Below are positions 33,372 through 43,946 of a stretch of DNA of 64,000 nt, piece after piece. Each line of letters starts with the position of its first letter. Position 1 is the first letter of the stretch. The notes beneath the pieces were generated by a model, which saw only the letters and a list, made by a program, of their open reading frames with translations, was not told where the DNA came from and did no database searches. The position numbers were made by a program, and so were the translations under genes. The stretch comes from Variovorax sp. V213. Its GTDB lineage: Bacteria; Pseudomonadota; Gammaproteobacteria; Burkholderiales; Burkholderiaceae_C. The stretch spans positions 1 through 64,000 of the forward strand of contig NZ_AP028664.1 in assembly GCF_041154455.1 (NCBI RefSeq), in the 5' to 3' direction.

Positions 33372-36164
33372 TCAGCCAAATACCGCCTTCCACAGCGCCA
33401 GCATGGCGTCGCGCTCCTGGGCCAATGCGGGCGGGGTGACCTGCGTCGGCTCTTCGTTGAGCCGCGCGCGATGCTGCACGCGGCGCAGCTCGCGATAGGC
33501 CGCGGCCGCATTGCGGCCCACGGTGGTGGGCAGCAGGCCGGCTTCTTCCGCGCGCACCAACAGTGCGATGTTGCCTACGTTGGGAATGAGTTCCCGGTGC
33601 CCGGCCGACTCCGACAGCACCAGGAACTGCACCGCGAACTCGGCGTCCACCATGCCGCCCGGGCTGTGCTTGACGTCGAAGCGGTCGGCCTTCACCGGCC
33701 GTGCACCGCTCACCTTCTCGCGCATCGCGATGATCTCGGCCTTCAGCGCCTCGCGGTCGCGCGGCGACACGATCACGGCCTCTCGCACCCGGTCGAAGCG
33801 CGCGCCCAGTTCGGCGCTGCCGAGCACAAAACGAGCGCGCGTCATGGCCTGGTGCTCCCAGGTCCACGCCGTGTTGCTGCCGCGCCCGAGCTGGTAGCGC
33901 TCGTAGGCTTCGAAGGTGGTCGTCAGCAGGCCCGAGTTGCCGTTCGGCCGCAGGGCGGTGTCGATCTCGAACAGGTCGCCCTCGCGCGTCTTCACGGTGA
34001 GCCAGTTGATCAGCTTGCGCACATAGGCCGCATAGACCTCGCCCGCGCGCTCGTCGTCGTCCTCGTAGACGAACACGATGTCCAGGTCGCTGCCGTAGCC
34101 CAGCTCTTTGCCGCCGAGCTTGCCGTAGCCGATGATCGCGAACTGCGGCATCTCGCGGTGGCGGTTGCGCACGTGCGGCCAGCACCAGCGGGCGGTCACG
34201 CGCAGCGTGGTGTCGGCCAGCGCGCTCAGGTCGTCGGCCACCTGCTCCACGGTGAGCCGGCCGTCCACGTCGCGCGCCAGCGTGCGGAACACCTCGGCAT
34301 GGTGGGCGTGGCGCAGCAGGTTGAGCAGGCGTTCCTCGTCGGCTTCGCCGGTCCGGCTGAGCGAGGCATGGCGCGCTTCGAGCTCGCGCTCGAATTCCGC
34401 CGCCACGAAGCGGCCCGACAGCATTTCGTCGCTCGCGAGCTCGTCGATGACACCCGGGTGCTGCATCAGATAGCGCGCCGGCCACTTCGCGGCGCCCAGG
34501 AGCCGCAGCAGCCGCTCCTGCACGGCCGGACGCTCGACCAGCAGCGCCACATAGCTCTCGCGCCGCAGCAGCGGCTCGATCCAATCGGCCCAGCGCAAGG
34601 CGGCGTCCACGTGGCGCGGCGTTTGTCCGGGGCCGTCGCCATCGGGTTCCTTCAGCCATTGGCCGGTGCGCTGCACCAGCTGGCGCAGCCGCGCCCGCGT
34701 TTCTTCGCGCAGCGCCAGGACACGGGGCTGCTCGCACCAGTTGCCGATGCGCGCGGCAAAGGCGGGCGGCAGCTCGTCCAGCAGATCGGCCAGGTCGGCG
34801 GGCGCGGCCGCCTTCTTGCCGTTGCACTTGCCGTTGCAGGGCTTTACGCCGCCGAGCAGCTTGTCGAATTCCTGCGCGACCAGCTCGCGGTGCGTGTCGA
34901 GCTGCTCGAGAAAGGGGCAGCAGTCGGCATAGCCCATGGTCTGCGCGATCCAGCGCAGATCGTCGTCGGCCACCGGCAGCACGTGGGTCTGCTGGTCGTC
35001 CAGGTACTGGATGCGGTGCTCCACGCGGCGCAGGAATTCATAGGCCGCGGCCAACGCATCGGCGGTTTCCTGCGGCATCAGGCCGGCACGCGCAACGCGC
35101 TGCAAGGCATCGAGCGTCGGACGGGTGCGCAGCTCGGGAAACTGCCCGCCGCGCACCACCTGCAGCAGCTGCACCGTGAATTCGATTTCGCGGATGCCCC
35201 CGCGCGACAGCTTGACGTCGTTGGCGCGCTCGGGCCGTCCCGCGCTGCGCCGTGCCGACTGCTCGCGGATCTGCCGGTGCAGCGTGCGCAGCGAGTCGAA
35301 CACGCTGTAGTCGAGGTAGCGGCGGAACACGAACGGCAGCACCGTGGCGCGCAGGCTCTGCGCGAGCCCTTCCGAAATGACGTCGCGCGGCGCCACCACC
35401 CGGCTCTTCATCCAGGCAAAGCGCTCCCACTCGCGGCCCTGCACCTGAAAATACTCGTCGAGGGCGTCGAGCGACACCACGCTCGGCCCCGAATTGCCGT
35501 TCGGCCGCAGCGCCAGGTCGACTCGGAACACGAAGCCGTGCTCGGTGATGTCGCCCACCAGCGCATAGATGCGCTTCACGGCGCGGGAAAAGTACTCCTG
35601 GTTCGAGAGGCGGCCGCGGCCGTCGGCGTCGCCGCGGGTTTCGCCGTCCAGGTCGTACAGGTAGATCAGGTCGATGTCGCTCGACACATTGAGCTCGCGC
35701 GCGCCAAGCTTGCCCATGCCCACCACCCAGAGCTGCGCGCGCTGGCCTTCGGGGCCGAGCGGTGCGCCATGGGTGGCGTCGAGCTCCTGGCAGGCGTCGC
35801 GGCAGGCGACATCGAGCGCGAATTCGGCGAGCTCGGTCACGGCGGTGGTCACCACGGCCAGCGGCGCCTGGGCATCGCAATCGAGCGTTACAAGCCGCTC
35901 CATCACCAGCTGTCGCACAATTCGCAGCGCATCGCCGACGCCGTCCCCGCGTTCGCGCAATGCCTCGTAGGCCTTTGACATCGACTCGCGCAGCGGCGCG
36001 CCAGGAGGAAGCAATGCAAGCTCCGCCGCATACCTGCGGCGCAGGCGCTGAACGAAGCGCGAGTAAGAAGAAAACGCGACCTCGATCGCGGTCGGCGGCG
36101 TGGCTGGCAACTGGTTCACGCTGATATCGGTTTCCGTGGAACCCCTCTGAGTGCTGGCGGTCAT
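33372..36164 (-). CDS. glnE: Bifunctional glutamine synthetase adenylyltransferase/deadenylase GlnE
   Basis: A 930-residue enzyme that attaches AMP to and removes it from glutamine synthetase in response to PII signalling. The two nucleotidyltransferase domains are present, the first with GMGKLGARELNVSSDIDL (near residue 160) and the second with GYGKLGGKELGYGSDLDI (near 690), separated by regulatory helices. ATG 36164 was preferred to the upstream frame. It is divergent from yhdP with only 25 bases between the start codons, and is followed by rlpA on the same strand. Confidence 0.97.
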   Translation of the reverse strand: MTASTQRGSTETDISVNQLPATPPTAIEVAFSSYSRFVQRLRRRYAAELALLPPGAPLRESMSKAYEALRERGDGVGDALRIVRQLVMERLVTLDCDAQAPLAVVTTAVTELAEFALDVACRDACQELDATHGAPLGPEGQRAQLWVVGMGKLGARELNVSSDIDLIYLYDLDGETRGDADGRGRLSNQEYFSRAVKRIYALVGDITEHGFVFRVDLALRPNGNSGPSVVSLDALDEYFQVQGREWERFAWMKSRVVAPRDVISEGLAQSLRATVLPFVFRRYLDYSVFDSLRTLHRQIREQSARRSAGRPERANDVKLSRGGIREIEFTVQLLQVVRGGQFPELRTRPTLDALQRVARAGLMPQETADALAAAYEFLRRVEHRIQYLDDQQTHVLPVADDDLRWIAQTMGYADCCPFLEQLDTHRELVAQEFDKLLGGVKPCNGKCNGKKAAAPADLADLLDELPPAFAARIGNWCEQPRVLALREETRARLRQLVQRTGQWLKEPDGDGPGQTPRHVDAALRWADWIEPLLRRESYVALLVERPAVQERLLRLLGAAKWPARYLMQHPGVIDELASDEMLSGRFVAAEFERELEARHASLSRTGEADEERLLNLLRHAHHAEVFRTLARDVDGRLTVEQVADDLSALADTTLRVTARWCWPHVRNRHREMPQFAIIGYGKLGGKELGYGSDLDIVFVYEDDDERAGEVYAAYVRKLINWLTVKTREGDLFEIDTALRPNGNSGLLTTTFEAYERYQLGRGSNTAWTWEHQAMTRARFVLGSAELGARFDRVREAVIVSPRDREALKAEIIAMREKVSGARPVKADRFDVKHSPGGMVDAEFAVQFLVLSESAGHRELIPNVGNIALLVRAEEAGLLPTTVGRNAAAAYRELRRVQHRARLNEEPTQVTPPALAQERDAMLALWKAVFG

Positions 36165-36189
36165 AATTCCTGACACAGCGCGATCCTCA

Positions 36190-39100
36190 ATGAACGACAC
36201 GGCGTCTTCCCCTTCACGTCTGCTCAAGATCACCGCTGCGACGGCGCGCTGGCTGTTGGGTTTACTGATCGCTGCATGGCTTCTGCTGGCACTGTCAGTG
36301 GTTGTCCTACACGCGTGGATTGTGCCGCGAATCGGCGATTACCGTGGCGCGCTCGAGGCGCAAGCCAGCAAGGCCATCGGGGTACCCGTGCGCATCGGGT
36401 CGATCACCGCCCGTTCGGACAGCCTCTTTCCCGTCTTCGAATTGCGCGACGTGGTCCTGCACGATGCCCAGAAGCGGGAAGCCCTGCGCCTCGTGCGGGT
36501 GGTGGCGAGCGTCTCGCCGCGTTCTTTGTGGCGCCTCAACTTCGAGCAGCTCTACATCGAGGGGCCGCAGGTCGACGTGCGCCGCGACGTGTTCGGCAAG
36601 CTGCACGTGGCCGGCCTCCACATGGACACCGACACCACCGGAGAGACCCGCGCCGCCGACTGGTTTTTTGCCCAGCGCGAGCTGGTCGTCGAAGGCGGGA
36701 CGGTGCGCTGGACCGACGAGCAGCGCCAGACCGAGCCCCTGCTGCTGAGCGACGTGCGCTTCGTGGCGCGCAATACCGCCCGGCGCCATGGCCTCAGGCT
36801 CGACGCCACGCCGCCGGCTGGATGGGGCGAGCGTTTCACCCTGCGCGGCCAGTTCCGCCAGCCGCTGCTGTCGGTGCGCTCCGGCCGCTGGCAGACGTGG
36901 GACGGCCAGATCTACGCCGACCTACCGTACATGGACGTCACCCGCCTCGGCCGCTATATCTCCATCGACGCGCGCATCCGCGAAGGCAACGGCGCACTGC
37001 GCCTTTGGGCCGACATGAAGAAAGGCCAGATCGTGGGCGGCGCGGCGGACCTGGGCCTCAACCGCATCGACGCCTCGCTGGGCGGCGGCCTCCAGCCGCT
37101 GGTGCTGCGTTCGGTGACCGGGCGGCTCGCCGGCCAGCTGAACGAAGAAACCTTCGAGTTCTCGACCGCCGCGCTGCAGTTCGACACCGCCGACGGCATG
37201 CGCTGGCCCGGCGGCAACCTGTGGCTGCAGCACTCGCCCGCGCAGGGCCGCACGCCCGAGCACGGCGCATTGCGCGCCGACCGGCTCGACCTGGCCGCGC
37301 TGGCCCTCATTGCCGACCGCCTGCCGCTGGGCGATGCCACGCACCGCGTACTCGATGCCTATGCGCCGCGCGGGCTGGTCGAGCGCATCGACCTGAATTG
37401 GCAGGGCTCGCTGGGCGCGCCGGAGCGCTACCAGGCCAAGGGGCGGGTCAGCGGCCTGCGCGTCGCCTCGCAGCCGGGGGCGCCGCAAACCGCCGCAGCC
37501 GCAGCCGCACCCGCTGCCGGCAACACAGCGGGCGGCACGGCCGCGGCCCCGCAACGCCCGCATGCCGGCTCGCCCGGCGTGAGCGGCGCCACGGTCGAGT
37601 TCGAGGCCACCCACGCCGGCGGCACCGCGGCACTGTCGCTGGCCCAGGGCACGCTCGAATTTCCTGGCGTATTCGAAGAGCCGGTGATTCCGATCGACCG
37701 GCTCGCCGCCCAGCTCCAGTGGAAGCTCGACAAGGGCAACGCGCAGCTGCAGGTCTCCAAGCTGCGCTTCGCCAACACCGATGCCGAGGGAGAGGCCGAA
37801 GCCAGCTGGCGCACCAGCGACCCGGCCGTGTCGTCCGGGCGCGCGCGCTACCCTGGCGTGCTCGACCTGCAGGGCAAGTTGACGCGCGCCGACGGAACGC
37901 GCGTGTTCCGCTACCTGCCGCTCGAAATCCCCCAGCACACGCGCGACTACGTGCGCAATGCGGTCACCAAGGGCACGGCCAGCAGCGTCGATTTCCGCGT
38001 GCGCGGGGACCTGCACGACATGCCTTTCATGGACCCCAAGAAGGGCGAGTTCCGCATCGTGGCCAAGGTGGCCGACGTCAACTACGCCTACGTGCCGCCC
38101 ACGTCGGCCATTGCCGCGTCGACGGCATCGAAGGCTGCGGCCTCCGCTGTCCGCACCGGTGCGCCGACGCCGGTCTGGCCGCCGCTCACCGGGCTCTCGG
38201 GTGAGCTGGTGTTCGAGCGCGCGGGCATGCTGGTGCGCAATGCGCGCGGGCGGCTGGCCGGCGCATCCGGCATCGAGGTGACCAAGGCCGAGGCCCAGAT
38301 CGCCGACATGTCGCACCATGCCTCGCTGCTGCGCGTCGATGCCCAGGCCAAGGGCTCGCTCGGTGAACTGCTGCGCGTGGGGGCCCCGCTGGCCGGCGAA
38401 ACCGGCGAGGCGCTGTCCCGCGCGCGCGCCACCGGCGTGGCCGACTACCGCCTGCACCTCGAACTGCCGCTTGCCGCCTTGGACGCGGCCAAGGTCCAGG
38501 CCAGCATCGTGCTGTCCGACAACGAACTGCAATTCGCGCCCGAAGCGCCGTCATTCACCCAGGCCAAGGGCACGGTCAGCTTTACCGAAACAGGTTTTTC
38601 GCTGGCCGGCGTCCAGGCCCGGCTGCTGGGCGGCGACGTCCGCCTCGAGGGCCGCGGCCGCTTCGCCGGTGCCAACCGCGAAGTGGCACTGAAGGCGCAG
38701 GGCACGGCCACGGCCGAGGGCCTGCGCGGCGCGCGCGAGGCCGAGTGGCTCACCCGGATCGCGGCCAAGGCCAGCGGCAGCACGCCCTACGCGGCCACCT
38801 TCTCGATGCGCGACGGCGCACCCGAGTTTTCTCTCACCAGCACGCTGCAAGGCATGGCCCTGCAGTTGCCCGCGCCCCTGGTGAAGACGGCCGACGAGCA
38901 GATGCCCCTGCGCATCGAGAAGAAGGTGTTGCAGCGCGAAACCCGCGCGGGTGTTGCCGTCGCGGTGCAGGACCAGCTCTCGATGGAACTCGGCCGCATT
39001 GGCGCGGTCCAGTATGTGCGCGACATTTCGGGCGCCGATGCGCGGGTGCTGCGCGGAAGCGTCGCCATCGGCCTGGCACCGGGCGAAACCGCCAGCGTGC

Positions 39101-40392
39101 CCGACAGGGGCGTGCTGGCCAACGTGAACGTTGCCAAGCTCGACATGCCCGCATGGCAAGCCCTGGTGGGCGAGACGGGCACCAGCGCCGGTGCGGCGGA
39201 GGCGCCGGGCGGCACCGAGGACGCGGCCATGGGCTACGTGCCCACGCGCCTCGCGGTGCGCGCGCAGCAACTCGGCATTGCGGGCCGCACGTTGCACAAC
39301 GTGGTGCTCGGCGGCACGCGCGAAGGCACGCTCTGGCGTGCCAACATCGACGCCACAGAACTCAGCGGCTACGCCGAGTACCGCCACGCGCAGGCCGGCC
39401 GGCTCTATGCGCGGCTCGCGCGGCTCAAGATCGCGCCGGCCGAGGCCACGCAGGTCGAAGCGCTGCTCGACGAGGAGCCGGGCACGCTGCCCGCGCTCGA
39501 CATCGTCGTCGATGATTTCGAGCTGCTGGGCAAGCGCCTGGGCCGCGCCGAAATCGACGCCGTCAACCGCGGCGGCGCGGGCCGCGAGTGGCTGCTCAAC
39601 AAACTGAGCTTCACCATGCCCGAGGCGAACTTCACGGCCAAGGGCACCTGGGCCGCGAGCTCGGTCACCACGCCTGGGCGGTCCGAGCGGCGGCGCACGG
39701 CCATGACCTTCACGCTCGACATCGCGGACGCCGGCAACCTGCTCACGCGCTTTGGCATGCCCGGGGTCCTGCGGCGCGGCAGCGGACGGCTCGAGGGCGA
39801 CGTCCACTGGCGCGGCTCGCCGTTCTCGCTCGACTACCCGAGCCTGGGCGGCCAGATCCAGGTCAACGTCGAATCGGGCCAGTTCCTCAAGGCCGACCCG
39901 GGCCTTGCCAAGCTGCTCGGGGTGCTGAGCCTGCAGGCGCTGCCGCGCCGGCTCACGCTGGATTTCCGCGATGTGTTCAGCCAGGGCTTCGCCTTCGACT
40001 TCATCCGCGGCGACGCGAGAATCACCAACGGCATCGCGAGCACCAACAACCTGCAGATGAAGGGCGTCAACGCCGCTGCGCTGATGGATGGCTCGGCCGA
40101 CATCGTGCGCGAGACGCAAGACCTGCGCGTGGTGGTGGTGCCCGAAATCAATGCCGGCACCGCCGCGCTGGTGGCCACCGCCATCAACCCGGCGATCGGG
40201 CTGGGCACCTTCCTCGCGCAGTGGGTGCTGAGCAAGCCGCTCGCCACCGCCGCCACGCAGGAGTTCCACATCGAAGGCACCTGGGCCGACCCCAAGATCG
40301 CCAAGGTGCCACGATCCATCCTGCCGAACGCCTCGGCCCTTCCCGCGCCGGCCGCGGGCGGCGCAGGCAAGAAAACGGAGACCACGCAATGA
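36190..40392 (+). CDS. YhdP-family AsmA-like phospholipid transport protein
   Basis: A 1400-residue inner-membrane-anchored periplasmic protein. One N-terminal helix (about residues 20-45) precedes a long repetitive beta-groove region of the DUF3971 and AsmA-like families, ending with an amphipathic segment and a C-terminal tail. YhdP with TamB and YdbH moves phospholipids to the outer membrane in E. coli, and the same role is inferred here. The size is that of the family. The stop overlaps the start of the next gene by ATGA. Confidence 0.93.
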   Translation: MNDTASSPSRLLKITAATARWLLGLLIAAWLLLALSVVVLHAWIVPRIGDYRGALEAQASKAIGVPVRIGSITARSDSLFPVFELRDVVLHDAQKREALRLVRVVASVSPRSLWRLNFEQLYIEGPQVDVRRDVFGKLHVAGLHMDTDTTGETRAADWFFAQRELVVEGGTVRWTDEQRQTEPLLLSDVRFVARNTARRHGLRLDATPPAGWGERFTLRGQFRQPLLSVRSGRWQTWDGQIYADLPYMDVTRLGRYISIDARIREGNGALRLWADMKKGQIVGGAADLGLNRIDASLGGGLQPLVLRSVTGRLAGQLNEETFEFSTAALQFDTADGMRWPGGNLWLQHSPAQGRTPEHGALRADRLDLAALALIADRLPLGDATHRVLDAYAPRGLVERIDLNWQGSLGAPERYQAKGRVSGLRVASQPGAPQTAAAAAAPAAGNTAGGTAAAPQRPHAGSPGVSGATVEFEATHAGGTAALSLAQGTLEFPGVFEEPVIPIDRLAAQLQWKLDKGNAQLQVSKLRFANTDAEGEAEASWRTSDPAVSSGRARYPGVLDLQGKLTRADGTRVFRYLPLEIPQHTRDYVRNAVTKGTASSVDFRVRGDLHDMPFMDPKKGEFRIVAKVADVNYAYVPPTSAIAASTASKAAASAVRTGAPTPVWPPLTGLSGELVFERAGMLVRNARGRLAGASGIEVTKAEAQIADMSHHASLLRVDAQAKGSLGELLRVGAPLAGETGEALSRARATGVADYRLHLELPLAALDAAKVQASIVLSDNELQFAPEAPSFTQAKGTVSFTETGFSLAGVQARLLGGDVRLEGRGRFAGANREVALKAQGTATAEGLRGAREAEWLTRIAAKASGSTPYAATFSMRDGAPEFSLTSTLQGMALQLPAPLVKTADEQMPLRIEKKVLQRETRAGVAVAVQDQLSMELGRIGAVQYVRDISGADARVLRGSVAIGLAPGETASVPDRGVLANVNVAKLDMPAWQALVGETGTSAGAAEAPGGTEDAAMGYVPTRLAVRAQQLGIAGRTLHNVVLGGTREGTLWRANIDATELSGYAEYRHAQAGRLYARLARLKIAPAEATQVEALLDEEPGTLPALDIVVDDFELLGKRLGRAEIDAVNRGGAGREWLLNKLSFTMPEANFTAKGTWAASSVTTPGRSERRRTAMTFTLDIADAGNLLTRFGMPGVLRRGSGRLEGDVHWRGSPFSLDYPSLGGQIQVNVESGQFLKADPGLAKLLGVLSLQALPRRLTLDFRDVFSQGFAFDFIRGDARITNGIASTNNLQMKGVNAAALMDGSADIVRETQDLRVVVVPEINAGTAALVATAINPAIGLGTFLAQWVLSKPLATAATQEFHIEGTWADPKIAKVPRSILPNASALPAPAAGGAGKKTETTQ

Positions 40393-41204
40393 AAGTCGCA
40401 GCCATCCAGATGGTCTCGGCCATCGCCCGCGAAGCCAACCTCGCGCGCGCCCACGGCCTGCTCGCCCAAGCCGCCGAGACCGGCGCCGAGCTGGCGGTGC
40501 TGCCCGAGTATTTCTGCATGATGGGCGCGCGCGACACCGACAAGCTGGGCCTGCGCGAAACCGCCGGCGCCGGCGCCGTGCAGGGCTTTCTTGCCGATGC
40601 GGCGCGCGAGTTCGGGCTCTGGATCGTCGGCGGCACGCTGCCCATCGAGACTGCCGATGCCGAGCACGTCTTCAACAGCTCGCTGTGCTATTCGCCCGAC
40701 GGCCAGTGCGTGGCGCGCTACGACAAGATCCACCTGTTCTATTTCGACAACGGCACCGAGCGCTACGACGAGCGCCGCGTGATCGCACCGGGCGCCACGC
40801 CCGTGGTGTTCGACCTGCCTTCCCGCGACGGGCACCGCTGGCGGGTGGGCATGAGCGTCTGCTACGACCTGCGCTTTCCCGAGCTCTACCGCGCGCTGGC
40901 CAGGCAGGGCGCCGAGCTGCTGCTGGTGCCCAGTGCCTTCACCCGCACCACGGGCGCCGCGCACTGGGAGGTGCTGCTGCGTGCCCGCGCCATCGAGAAC
41001 CTGGCCTGGGTAGTGGCGCCCGCGCAGGGCGGCACGCACGAGAACGGCCGCCAGACCTGGGGCCAGTCGATGGTGGTCGACCCCTGGGGCACGGTGGTGG
41101 CGCAGCAGGCCAGCGACGAAGGCGTGGTGCTGTTCGACCTGGATGCCGGGCAGATCGAGCGCATGCGCGCCCAGCTGCCGGTTCTCTCGCACCGCGTACT
41201 CTAG
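40389..41204 (+). CDS. Carbon-nitrogen hydrolase, Nit2/YbeM-like (deaminated glutathione amidase candidate)
   Basis: A 271-residue cytosolic amidase. The nitrilase catalytic triad is Glu40 (VLPEYFCMMG), Lys113 (YDKIHLFYFD) and Cys158 (SVCYDLRFPEL). The DKIHLFD(I/V) and RFPELYR elements place it in the Nit1/Nit2/YbeM group, which repairs deaminated glutathione or hydrolyses 2-oxo acid amides. It overlaps yhdP by four bases and is followed by the sensor kinase two bases after the stop, so all are likely one transcript. Confidence 0.92.
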   Translation: MKVAAIQMVSAIAREANLARAHGLLAQAAETGAELAVLPEYFCMMGARDTDKLGLRETAGAGAVQGFLADAAREFGLWIVGGTLPIETADAEHVFNSSLCYSPDGQCVARYDKIHLFYFDNGTERYDERRVIAPGATPVVFDLPSRDGHRWRVGMSVCYDLRFPELYRALARQGAELLLVPSAFTRTTGAAHWEVLLRARAIENLAWVVAPAQGGTHENGRQTWGQSMVVDPWGTVVAQQASDEGVVLFDLDAGQIERMRAQLPVLSHRVL

Positions 41205-41206
41205 CG

Positions 41207-43255
41207 ATGGAGGATGTCTTGCAAGTCGCACCGCCGCGGTGGGCGCTGTCCGCCTTCGCGCGCATGCGTTCGCTGTGGCAGCGCTGGTTTCTCTGGCTGA
41301 TCCTGGCCGTCCTGGTGTCGGCCTTGCTGATCACCGTGGTGTGGCTCGCGGGGCGGCACGAGGTCGAACAGGTGCAGGCGGCACTCGACCGCGACACTGC
41401 CGATGCGGTTTCCGACCTGCGCAACGGCCTGCAGCGCAATGCCCAGAGCCTGCGTGCCACGCAGGCCTCCGGGCTGGACCGCACGCACTGGCCCGAAGCC
41501 GCGGCCGGCCTGCTGCGCGAGCACCGCGAATGGCTGCGGCTCGAGTGGCGCGACGCCGCGCTGCGTCCGCTGGAGGCCGTCAACACGCCCTACCGCATGC
41601 GGCTGATCGGCGAGGAGAGCCGCGGGCCCGACCAGTCGGACGTGGCGCTGGCCTGCGCGGCCGCGCGCAAGCTCGGCGCGCCGGCCTATTCGCCGAGCCA
41701 CTACGTGCCGATCCTCGGCGGGGGTGGTGTCGAGGTGATGGAGCTCTGCCTGCCCATCGACGCGGGCGGTTTCCTCGTGGCCAGCTACTCGCTGCGCGAC
41801 ACGCTCATCGAGCTGGTCGGCCCCACGCTCACGCGCGGCCAGGAAGTGGCATTCACCGAAGCCGACGGCACGCGCCTGGTGGCGCTCGGCACTTCGCGCC
41901 GAACGGGGACGCGCGTCTTCACCTCGCAGCAGCTGATCGACCTGCCCGGTGCCGCGCTGATGCTGCGCGTCGACGGCTGGCGCGCCGCGCCCGATCTTTT
42001 CCCCAACGTGCTGACCGCGCTGGTCACGGCCATTTCCATCGCGCTGGTGTCCGTGCTGGTGCTGCTGGCACGCGATACGCGCCGCCGGCTGCGCGCCGAG
42101 CGCGACCTGGCCGATGCGCTCGCCTTCCGCAAGGCGATGGAAGATTCGGTCATCACCGGCCTGCGCGCACGCGACCTGCAGGGGCGCATCACCTACGTGA
42201 ATCCCGCGTTCTGCGAAATGGTCGGCTTCAGTCCCGAGGAGCTGATGGCCGGGAGCGGCGAATCGATCGAGGCTCCCTACTGGCCGACCGAGCTGGCGCA
42301 CGAATACCAGCAGCGGCAGGCCCGGCGCCTGGCGGGTGGCATGCCGCCGCGCGAAGGCTTCGAGTCGGTCTTCATGCGCAAGGACGGCACGCGATTTCCG
42401 GTGCTCATCTTCGAAGCTCCGCTGATCAACGCGCAGCGCGTGCAAACCGGCTGGATGAGCGCCTTCATCGACATCAGCGAGCAGCGCCGCGTCGAAGAAC
42501 TTTCACGGGCCAGCCAGGAGCGCCTGCAGGCCAGCGCGCGGCTCGCCACCGTCGGCGAAATGGCCTCGCTGCTGAGCCATGAGCTCACGCAGCCGCTGGC
42601 TGCCATTGCCAGCTATGCGACCGGGTCGCTCAACATGCTGGGCCCGCACGCCAAGGGCGAGCAGGCCGAGGTGGCCATGGCGGTGCGGCGCATTGCCGAG
42701 CAGGCCGACCGTGCCGGCCAGGTGATCCGCAGCGTGCACGACTTCGTGCGCCGGCGCGACCGTACGCGCGAGGCCGCGGCACCGCAGGCGCTGATCGACG
42801 CGGTGCTGCCGCTGGTGCGGCTGCAGGCGCGCAAGCTGGGCGTGAGCATCGAGGTAGCGCTCGAAGACGGCTTGCCCAAGGCCATGTGCGACCGCACGCT
42901 GGTCGAACAGGTGCTGCTGAACCTGGCGCGCAATGCGATGCAGGCGATGGACACCGCGGACAATGCCGGCGAGCGCATCCTGCGGCTGCGCGTGGCGCGC
43001 GTGGTGGCCGTCGGCGGCCCGGGCGCTGAGGACGCGCGGCGCTGGCTCGAGTTTTCGGTGGCCGACTTCGGCAGCGGCATCAGCGAAGAGGTGGCGGGCC
43101 GCCTCTTCACGCCTTTTTTCACCACGCGGGCCGACGGCATGGGGCTCGGCCTCAGCCTGTGCCGCACGGTGGTGGAGCAGCATGGCGGCGTGCTCATGTT
43201 CGAGCCCAACAGCCCCCGGGGCACCGTGTTCCGGTTTACCCTGCCGAGTACATGA
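41207..43255 (+). CDS. PAS-domain sensor histidine kinase (DctB/FixL-like)
   Basis: A 682-residue membrane sensor. TM1 (about 27-47) and TM2 (about 265-290) frame a periplasmic sensing domain of ~220 residues. A PAS domain follows (ITYVNPAFCEMVGFSPEEL), then a HisKA region with His458 in SHELTQPLAAI and an ATPase domain with N (NLARNAMQAM), G1 (ADFGSGI) and G2 (GMGLGLSL) boxes. The SHELTQPLAAI form is typical of DctB/FixL/StyS-like kinases. The partner regulator begins 37 bases later. The signal is unknown. Confidence 0.94.
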   Translation: MEDVLQVAPPRWALSAFARMRSLWQRWFLWLILAVLVSALLITVVWLAGRHEVEQVQAALDRDTADAVSDLRNGLQRNAQSLRATQASGLDRTHWPEAAAGLLREHREWLRLEWRDAALRPLEAVNTPYRMRLIGEESRGPDQSDVALACAAARKLGAPAYSPSHYVPILGGGGVEVMELCLPIDAGGFLVASYSLRDTLIELVGPTLTRGQEVAFTEADGTRLVALGTSRRTGTRVFTSQQLIDLPGAALMLRVDGWRAAPDLFPNVLTALVTAISIALVSVLVLLARDTRRRLRAERDLADALAFRKAMEDSVITGLRARDLQGRITYVNPAFCEMVGFSPEELMAGSGESIEAPYWPTELAHEYQQRQARRLAGGMPPREGFESVFMRKDGTRFPVLIFEAPLINAQRVQTGWMSAFIDISEQRRVEELSRASQERLQASARLATVGEMASLLSHELTQPLAAIASYATGSLNMLGPHAKGEQAEVAMAVRRIAEQADRAGQVIRSVHDFVRRRDRTREAAAPQALIDAVLPLVRLQARKLGVSIEVALEDGLPKAMCDRTLVEQVLLNLARNAMQAMDTADNAGERILRLRVARVVAVGGPGAEDARRWLEFSVADFGSGISEEVAGRLFTPFFTTRADGMGLGLSLCRTVVEQHGGVLMFEPNSPRGTVFRFTLPST

Positions 43256-43292
43256 CTCACCCCCAGGCTTCGCGCTCGTTTTTGGAATTGAT

Positions 43293-43919
43293 ATGCAACC
43301 GCTGATCGACGGTCTCATCTTCATCGTGGACGACGACGCCAGCGTGCGCGAGGCGCTGGCCTGGCTGCTGCGCTCGCGCCGCCTCGAGAGCGAGCACTTC
43401 GCGAGCGCCGAAGCTTTCGAGCAGCGCCTGGCCGACGGTCCGCTGCCCGAGCAGCCGCTGTGCCTGTTGCTGGATGTGCGGATGCCCGGCACCAGCGGCC
43501 TGGTGCTTTTCGACCGGCTCGCGGAACGCGGCCTCCTGGACGCCATGCCGGTGATCTTCCTGACGGGCCATGCCGACGTGCCGACCGCGGTGGACGCGGT
43601 GAAGCGCGGGGCCTTCGATTTTTGCGAGAAGCCGTTTTCCGACAACGCGCTGGTCGACCGCATCGAGCAGGCGCTGAGTGCCTCGCTCCGGGCGCTGGAA
43701 ATCCAGCGTGCGCAGCGCAGCCTGGCCGGCCGGATCGCCGAACTGACCGAGCGCGAGCGCGACGTGATGCGGCTCGTGGTCGAGGGATTGCCCAACAAGC
43801 TGATTGCCGATCAGCTGGCGATCAGCGTGCGCACGGTGGAGGTCCACCGCGCGCGCGTGTTCGACAAGATGGAAGTGAAATCGGCGGTCGAGCTGGCCAA
43901 CCGCCTGCGGGATCTCTAG
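43293..43919 (+). CDS. FixJ/NarL-type response regulator
   Basis: A 208-residue regulator. The receiver domain has the acidic pair in VDDDASVREAL (13-15), phospho-acceptor Asp61 in LLLDVRMPG, Thr91 in FLTGHAD and Lys113 in CEKPF. A LuxR-type helix-turn-helix (about 140-205; LTERERDVMRLVVEGLPNKLIADQLAISVRTVEVHRARVF) gives it DNA-binding output. It is the cognate partner of the adjacent kinase. Target genes are not evident from the window. Confidence 0.95.
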   Translation: MQPLIDGLIFIVDDDASVREALAWLLRSRRLESEHFASAEAFEQRLADGPLPEQPLCLLLDVRMPGTSGLVLFDRLAERGLLDAMPVIFLTGHADVPTAVDAVKRGAFDFCEKPFSDNALVDRIEQALSASLRALEIQRAQRSLAGRIAELTERERDVMRLVVEGLPNKLIADQLAISVRTVEVHRARVFDKMEVKSAVELANRLRDL

Positions 43920-43946
43920 GCATCCCGAGCTTCGGTCTTGCGTGTG

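Noticed and set aside
33162..35978. 938-codon open frame on the plus strand
   Set aside because: It is antisense to glnE. The translation is His/Arg/Ala-rich with no domain, a usual artefact of high-GC coding DNA.
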